64,000 nucleotides of DNA, taken from NCBI GenBank assembly GCA_017458265.1, contig JAFTFV010000040.1:1-64000 (forward strand), written 5' to 3'. Positions within the stretch are counted from its first letter, which is position 1, and every line of letters starts with the position of its first letter. Origin of the DNA: Bacteroidales bacterium. Lineage in GTDB: Bacteria; Bacteroidota; Bacteroidia; Bacteroidales; UBA932. A model generated the notes under the pieces. The model did not search any database, was not told the origin of the DNA, and worked only from the letters and a program-made list of their open reading frames with translations. The position numbers were made by a program, and so were the translations under genes. Shown one piece after another: positions 59,233 to 64,000 of this stretch.

Positions 59233-62200
59233 ATGAAAAAGCTATTTATAAACGGAGCGGCACTGCTCTCAGTATTTGCACTTTTGCTTGTTTCCTGTTC
59301 AAAGGAAGAGGACAAGGCGGCACCCGAAGAGAATAATCCTTCGGAAGAAATTGTCACCCCGGCGCCTGAAAAGGTGGTGATATCGGCAGGTATCCCGGAG
59401 GAGATGACCAAGGTTGGATTCACAGACAACGGCGTGGGCAGCGGCATGGCCCTGGCCTGGCAGGCGGAAGACAAACTCCGCGTTATTGCAACGGGAGGCG
59501 GTTCTGGCAACGAACAGTTTACAATTAAGTCCGGCTTTACCGCCCACAGCGCAGAATTTGAAGGGACGTCCGTTGAAGGCACAGAATACACTGTTTTCTA
59601 TCCCGGAACCTATGCAAGCGTTGACGCTATCAATGTCCGCAACTACACGGATCAGACGCAGATTGGAAACGGCTCCACCGCCCATCTTGAATGGAACGCC
59701 ATTGAGACTGGCCTTGCCGACTATTCTACAGTTGATTTCACAACCAAGCAGAATGGCGCCCTCCGCGTAAAGCTCACACTCCCGGATGCCTTTACCAAGG
59801 TTTATCAGGTTCAGATAGTAGCCACAGATGGAGATGACCCGGCCAATGTTTTCAGCACCACCAATGCCGGCGGCTCCAAGACAAACACCCTTACCCTGAA
59901 CCTCAAGGCCGATGAGTCCACGCCGGGTATCACCCTTGGCGTTGACAAGGTTCTCACCTCCTACATCATGGTCTCCTGGAATGACGATGTCTTACCCGAA
60001 GGCACTACCCTTACCTTCAAGGTCACCGGCGACCAGGAAGACCCTTGGACAAAGGTCAAGACAATCGGAACCGGCGGCTTCACCATCTACGGTGGCAAAG
60101 TAACCAACATCTCCCTCAACAACTCCAATTGGGAAGAACCCCTCTTCTGGGGCGGCGACGGCACCTCCGAGCATCCCTACCTCATCAAGACACTCGCCAA
60201 CCTGAACAATATGCATTATGCGGCTATGAATTCCAAAGGGCTTATCCCTGCTGGAGACGCTCTTGTATACTTCAAGTTAATTGACGATATCAATGTTGGC
60301 ACCTGGTCCATGGTGAATACCAGTTCAGGGAATAGCTATAAGTTCTATTTTGACGGAAACAACCATACATTGAGCAACTTCTCCAGTACAACCCCCGGCG
60401 CAAGTTTCTTCGGCTACATGGACGGTTGTACTGTAAAGAATCTGGTCTTCAATACGGTAACCCTTTCCAACGATGTGGAAAGCACTTCCAAGAATGGTGC
60501 GGCTACCGTTTCTTATTATGCCCTTAACAGCACAATAGATAATGTTGATGTGAACGATGTTACGATAACGGTAACCCTTGGCGATGACTATAATAATCAG
60601 GGAACTGGAGCTGTCGCCGGTCGTATTGGCGACAATTCCACGGTTCAGAATTGCGATGTTACCGGGCTCACCATTACCGGCTCTTTGCCAGCTACTAGAT
60701 TTGGCGGAATCGTTGGATTGACTTCCGGCTCTGGGACAAGAGCAATCAGTAATTGTACCGTAACGAATATGACCGTTTCTGCTTCAGCCAGCAAATATGT
60801 CGGTGGCATTGTTGGCCGTAACTCGGCCGGTACTGGAACTACCATCCAGAACTGTTCTGTTACACAGGGTTCAAGTCCTTGGGCTGGCATAAATGGCTCT
60901 GACTTCGTTGGAGGAATCATCGGCGAAGGCGGTGGCGCCGTAATCATTGATAATTGTGACGTGGTCGGTAACGTGACGTCCTCAACATCTGCTAATGGCA
61001 TAGGAGGAATTGCCGGTGTGGTAAATGCCAATTCAGTTATCCGAAACGATTGCTCATTCAACGGTAACGTATCAGGAAAGCAAAACACGGGTGGTATACT
61101 TGGCGGGGTCAATAATAAAACTAACATCACGATTTCAAATGCCACGGTATCAGGATCGATTACAGGAACGGATGTTCGTACGGGCGGAATTGTGGGCGCT
61201 CTAATTAACGCGGCATCTACGGGCTTCACGGTAACCGGATGCCGTGTGGTGAATGGCACAACGATTACGGGAACCACAATGGTAGGCGGTGTTATCGGAC
61301 GTCTGGAGGCGGTAGCCACAATCTCTTCAAATGTGATTGATGCGGATATAACCGGAACAAAGTACATTGGTGGTATCGGAGGTATTTGCAATGGTGGAAC
61401 GTTTACAAGCAATAAAGTTGCCGGGTACATTCATCGTACGGGCAGCGAATCGGAAGCTTGTGTCGGCGGCCTCGTTGGATACGCGCAGAATACGCTTGCC
61501 CATCGTTATCAGAAGAACCTGGTGACCGCCCGCATAGAAGGATCAAAGTTTACAGGAGGATTGATTGGCTATACCCAGAATACAGAAACCGGTTTCCTTA
61601 TTGAAGAGTGTGCATATGAAGGCCCTGAGGTCGCAGGAGGATACTCTTTGACAGGAGAATATCGCGTGGGCGGTCTGGTTGGAGGTATTGGTGGTTCAAG
61701 TCCCCTCAATATTACAATCAGAAACTGTTACTCCTCAGGTTCTCTGAGTTGTACAGGTTGGTCTGGCGGTCTGTTTGGATTCTTCTCAAGTACAACCTCC
61801 ACTCTTCTTATTGAAAATTCCTATTCTACCATGGATGTAAAAAGTACCGGGAATGTACTTGGCGGAATTATCGGCGGTATCGGAACTGAAAATGCCAGCA
61901 ACTGGGCTACTGAAGACAGCGCTGTTACGGTGCAGAAGTGTGTCTCCTGGGGCTCGGTAGATTATGGTATGGGCAGCGGTAATTACAATTATGGTGCTGT
62001 TCTTGGCGGAGGATCCAGAAAATCCACCATGACGGACAATTACCGTAAATACGGAATGACAATCAAGAACACTGTCGGTAATAAAAGTGTGACCAACGAC
62101 CCTAATACTTCAAGCACTTCTCCTAATACCAAGAATTCACACGATGGTGTGGAGGCCGGCTCATCGGACACAGTAAGTTCAGTGGCATCTACCCTCGATT

Positions 62201-62262
62201 GGAGCACTACAATCTGGGACCTCAACGGAACATATCCCACCCTGAAGAACCTTCCGGAATAG
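59233..62262 (+). CDS. Fimbrillin-like/GLUG-repeat surface lipoprotein (paralogue 2)
   Basis: A 1009-residue lipoprotein (LLVSC, Cys19) with the same plan as its neighbours: an acidic spacer, a fimbrillin-like region (TVFYPGTYASVDAINVRNYT, ALRVKLTLPDAFTKVYQVQI) and GLUG repeats to the C-terminus (GGIVGLTSGSGTRAISNCTV, GGIGGICNGGTF). Residues about 310-510 are much closer to paralogue 3 than to paralogue 1 (shared FFGYMDGCTVK, NSTIDNVDVN, VTGLTITGS, ATRFGGIVG), which points to recent duplication or gene conversion. The downstream region from about 61100 is less GC-rich than the N-terminal part. Confidence 0.82.
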   Translation: MKKLFINGAALLSVFALLLVSCSKEEDKAAPEENNPSEEIVTPAPEKVVISAGIPEEMTKVGFTDNGVGSGMALAWQAEDKLRVIATGGGSGNEQFTIKSGFTAHSAEFEGTSVEGTEYTVFYPGTYASVDAINVRNYTDQTQIGNGSTAHLEWNAIETGLADYSTVDFTTKQNGALRVKLTLPDAFTKVYQVQIVATDGDDPANVFSTTNAGGSKTNTLTLNLKADESTPGITLGVDKVLTSYIMVSWNDDVLPEGTTLTFKVTGDQEDPWTKVKTIGTGGFTIYGGKVTNISLNNSNWEEPLFWGGDGTSEHPYLIKTLANLNNMHYAAMNSKGLIPAGDALVYFKLIDDINVGTWSMVNTSSGNSYKFYFDGNNHTLSNFSSTTPGASFFGYMDGCTVKNLVFNTVTLSNDVESTSKNGAATVSYYALNSTIDNVDVNDVTITVTLGDDYNNQGTGAVAGRIGDNSTVQNCDVTGLTITGSLPATRFGGIVGLTSGSGTRAISNCTVTNMTVSASASKYVGGIVGRNSAGTGTTIQNCSVTQGSSPWAGINGSDFVGGIIGEGGGAVIIDNCDVVGNVTSSTSANGIGGIAGVVNANSVIRNDCSFNGNVSGKQNTGGILGGVNNKTNITISNATVSGSITGTDVRTGGIVGALINAASTGFTVTGCRVVNGTTITGTTMVGGVIGRLEAVATISSNVIDADITGTKYIGGIGGICNGGTFTSNKVAGYIHRTGSESEACVGGLVGYAQNTLAHRYQKNLVTARIEGSKFTGGLIGYTQNTETGFLIEECAYEGPEVAGGYSLTGEYRVGGLVGGIGGSSPLNITIRNCYSSGSLSCTGWSGGLFGFFSSTTSTLLIENSYSTMDVKSTGNVLGGIIGGIGTENASNWATEDSAVTVQKCVSWGSVDYGMGSGNYNYGAVLGGGSRKSTMTDNYRKYGMTIKNTVGNKSVTNDPNTSSTSPNTKNSHDGVEAGSSDTVSSVASTLDWSTTIWDLNGTYPTLKNLPE

Positions 62263-62273
62263 CCGTGAACTTG

Positions 62274-62371
62274 AGCCACCTGATGCAAAAAATCGCCCGA
62301 ATTCCTGCATCAGGTGGCTCGGGTAAGCCAGACGGTGCAAAAATAAGGGCAAATAATTGTAACAGGTGGCA
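62274..62371. repeat. Two-unit copy of the 52-bp inverted-repeat array
   Basis: Between the second and third fimbrillin-like genes lie arms at 62274 (minus), 62305 (plus), 62326 (minus) and 62357 (plus), each 15 bases, with 16-base loops and a 6-base linker. This is exactly the geometry of the array at 31823. The 14-base words TGCATCAGGTGGCT and TTGTAACAGGTGGC are shared. The reverse complement of the first loop (GAATTCGGGCGATTTT) also resembles the third loop of the other array (GGATTCGGGCGTTTTC). Confidence 0.85.
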
Positions 62372-62427
62372 GAGACAATCGACCTGAGCAATGCAATGAG
62401 CATTTTGTTTATCGCTTTTTTTGTGCA

Positions 62428-64000
62428 ATGAATATGAGAATAAGAGTATTAGTTTGGTGGGCAGTGGCGGCAGCGGCCCTGTGGTCCTGTCAGGAGCTTC
62501 CGCCGGTGAATGAGCCTCAGGAAGAGGTGAAGGAACCGGAGGAGGAGCCGGGGCTGCCCGGGATAGAGGACACATCGGCCCCGGGCCTTATCAGCGCGGA
62601 GATTCCTTCCGGCGTACAGAGCAAGGTGTCCCTGGAGGCCTCCGACGCCCCCGGACTGGCTCTGGCCTGGGAGGCTGGAGACTGCCTTAGAATCATCGGC
62701 ACAAGTGCAGGGAAGTTTGACATTGTGGAGGAGGGAATGACCCCTTCCAAGGCCGGATTCACCGGAACACCCGTGAGCGGCAGCAGCTTCACTGTGCTGT
62801 ATCCCGGCACTTATGAGTCCGAAGCCGCCTGGGAGAACCGCAGCTACGCCGGCCAGAAGCAGACCGGCAACGGCAGCACTTCCCATCTCTTCTGGGAAGC
62901 CAGGCTCACCGGCCTATCGTCCTACTCTTCCCTCATATTCGACGGAGACGGCTTTTCCCAGAACGGCGTGGTGAAATTCACCTTTGGCCTTCCGGAAAGG
63001 TTTGAAAGCCTGGAGAAACTCTCCCTCACGGCCCCCGAAGCCGTTTTCCCCACCACCAACAAGGCCGACGGCCCCAAAGCCGCCACCCTTTCCCTGGACC
63101 TGGAAAACTTCTCTTTTGCCGATGATTTCAGGACCGTGAGCGCATACATGATGGCCTCTGCGGCTCCGGTCATCCTTCCCGAGGGCTCCGAATACACTGT
63201 CTCCCTCAGCGGCCCCGGCGGCCAGGAGGAGCAGATAGTGAAGACCGCTCCCGAAGGCGGCCTCCAGATTGGCGGCGGCGTAGTTACGGTGATAAGCCTG
63301 GATGCCCAGGATCTCCAGGAGCCTCTCTTCTGGAAAGGCAGCGGCACCAAGAACGACCCTTACCAGATAAAGACTCTGGAGCACCTGCAGAATATCCACT
63401 ATTCAAAAATGTCTTCCAGCGGTTTCATCCCGGCCGGCGATGCGCTCGTCTACTATGAGCTTGTGGAAGATATTGAGGTTGGGGAGTGGTCCATGGTGAA
63501 CACCGGCAGTTCGAACTCCTACAAATTCTCTTTTGACGGTAAAGGCCATACCTTGCGTGGCTTCTCAAGTACTGCAACCGGCGCCAGCTTCTTCGGATAC
63601 ATGGACGGCTGTACCGTAAAGGACCTTGTCTTTGACACGGTTACCCTTTCAAATGACCTCCAAAGCAGTTCCAAGAACGGTGTTGCCACGGTCTCATATT
63701 ATGCCATAAACAGCACCATAGACAACGTTGACGTAAACAATGTCACCCTCACTGTAACCCAGGGCCAGGACAACAATGACCAGGGAACCGGTGCCATTGC
63801 CGGCCGTATAGCAGACAATACCACGGTCTCCGGCTGCGACGTGACGGGACTCACCATTACAGGCTCCTCTCCTGCCACCAGATTCGGAGGAATAGTGGGA
63901 GTTACCACAGGAGCATCCACAAGGGTTATCAGGAATTGCACGGTGACCAACTTCTCCATAAACGCATCTGCAAGCAAATACGTGGGAGGAATCGCCGGCC
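62428..64000 (+). CDS. Fimbrillin-like/GLUG-repeat surface lipoprotein (paralogue 3, partial)
   Basis: The frame is open to the right edge (at least 524 residues). Starts at 62428 (MNMRIRVL) and 62434 (MRIRVLVWWAVAAAALWSC) are both possible; the lipobox Cys is the same. A Pro/Glu-rich spacer is followed by a fimbrillin-like region (TVLYPGTYESEAAWENRSYA, LFWKGSGTKNDPYQIKTLEH) and GLUG repeats nearly matching paralogue 2 (FFGYMDGCTVKDLVFDTVTL, SKYVGGIAG). Unlike the first two it has no small-peptide gene in front; the 52-bp repeat array occupies that place. Confidence 0.8.
   Translation, partial: MNMRIRVLVWWAVAAAALWSCQELPPVNEPQEEVKEPEEEPGLPGIEDTSAPGLISAEIPSGVQSKVSLEASDAPGLALAWEAGDCLRIIGTSAGKFDIVEEGMTPSKAGFTGTPVSGSSFTVLYPGTYESEAAWENRSYAGQKQTGNGSTSHLFWEARLTGLSSYSSLIFDGDGFSQNGVVKFTFGLPERFESLEKLSLTAPEAVFPTTNKADGPKAATLSLDLENFSFADDFRTVSAYMMASAAPVILPEGSEYTVSLSGPGGQEEQIVKTAPEGGLQIGGGVVTVISLDAQDLQEPLFWKGSGTKNDPYQIKTLEHLQNIHYSKMSSSGFIPAGDALVYYELVEDIEVGEWSMVNTGSSNSYKFSFDGKGHTLRGFSSTATGASFFGYMDGCTVKDLVFDTVTLSNDLQSSSKNGVATVSYYAINSTIDNVDVNNVTLTVTQGQDNNDQGTGAIAGRIADNTTVSGCDVTGLTITGSSPATRFGGIVGVTTGASTRVIRNCTVTNFSINASASKYVGGIAG

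Overview
The window looks like chromosomal DNA from a Bacteroidales-type bacterium (phylum Bacteroidota), probably an uncultured gut or rumen lineage. The evidence is a SusC/SusD pair beside a hybrid two-component regulator, BACON/DUF5689 lipoproteins, fimbrillin-like lipoproteins, strict-anaerobe genes (nrdDG, feoAB, a membrane pyrophosphatase), almost no Shine-Dalgarno sequences, and the Bacteroidota -7 promoter element TAnnTTTG in front of most transcription units. Coding DNA is GC-rich, and leaders and promoters are AT-rich. I see no rRNA, IS element, prophage or CRISPR array.

Layout. 1-1002: the C-terminal part of a family-3 glycoside hydrolase, open at the left edge. 1005-3817 (minus): TPR protein and EnvC-like M23 protein. 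3881-5646: ECF sigma factor with an anti-sigma-like/beta-barrel chimera. 5717-17078: housekeeping genes, namely malate dehydrogenase, phosphopantetheinyl transferase, anaerobic ribonucleotide reductase and activase, FeoAB, QueH, FabG, NhaA and two exported proteins. 17080-17467: a palindrome-rich intergenic block and tRNA-Ser(GCU). 17592-21564: YhhN, PheS, a small exported protein and a C69 dipeptidase. 21655-31781: nine tightly packed genes that form a coherent phosphate/pyrophosphate/sodium module. It holds a PhoU-like DUF47 protein, a PiT-like membrane domain fused to a LuxR-type helix-turn-helix, an OprP/O porin, a lamin-tail lipoprotein, two CYTH-fold proteins, a DASS anion symporter, MgtC and a membrane pyrophosphatase. 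31782-32012: a regular 52-bp-period array of inverted repeats. 32013-36537 (minus): MBOAT acyltransferase plus two SGNH hydrolases, which suggests O-acylation of an exported glycan. 36614-37408: rsmA.

38637-42140 (minus) encodes a hybrid two-component regulator divergent from an outer-membrane acquisition locus at 42262-55755. That locus contains a GH43-like lipoprotein without two of the three expected catalytic residues, SusC, SusD, three DUF5689-type surface proteins and a fusion of a sialidase-like Asp-box domain to an endonuclease/exonuclease/phosphatase domain. From 55766 to the right edge are three tandem paralogous fimbrillin-like/GLUG lipoproteins. The first two are each preceded by a small peptide gene sharing an R-N-Y-x-x-P-x-T-E motif.

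The items most likely to be new are the PiT-like/HTH fusion inside a phosphate and pyrophosphate operon, the 52-bp inverted-repeat arrays found at two loci 30 kb apart with arms spaced by about whole helical turns, the small-peptide/fimbrillin-GLUG pairs, the sialidase-EEP fusion in a SusCD locus, an in-frame palindromic repeat inside the MBOAT gene, and recurrent near-leaderless starts 5-7 nt after the -7 element. All assignments were made by reading sequence and motifs; no database search was possible.
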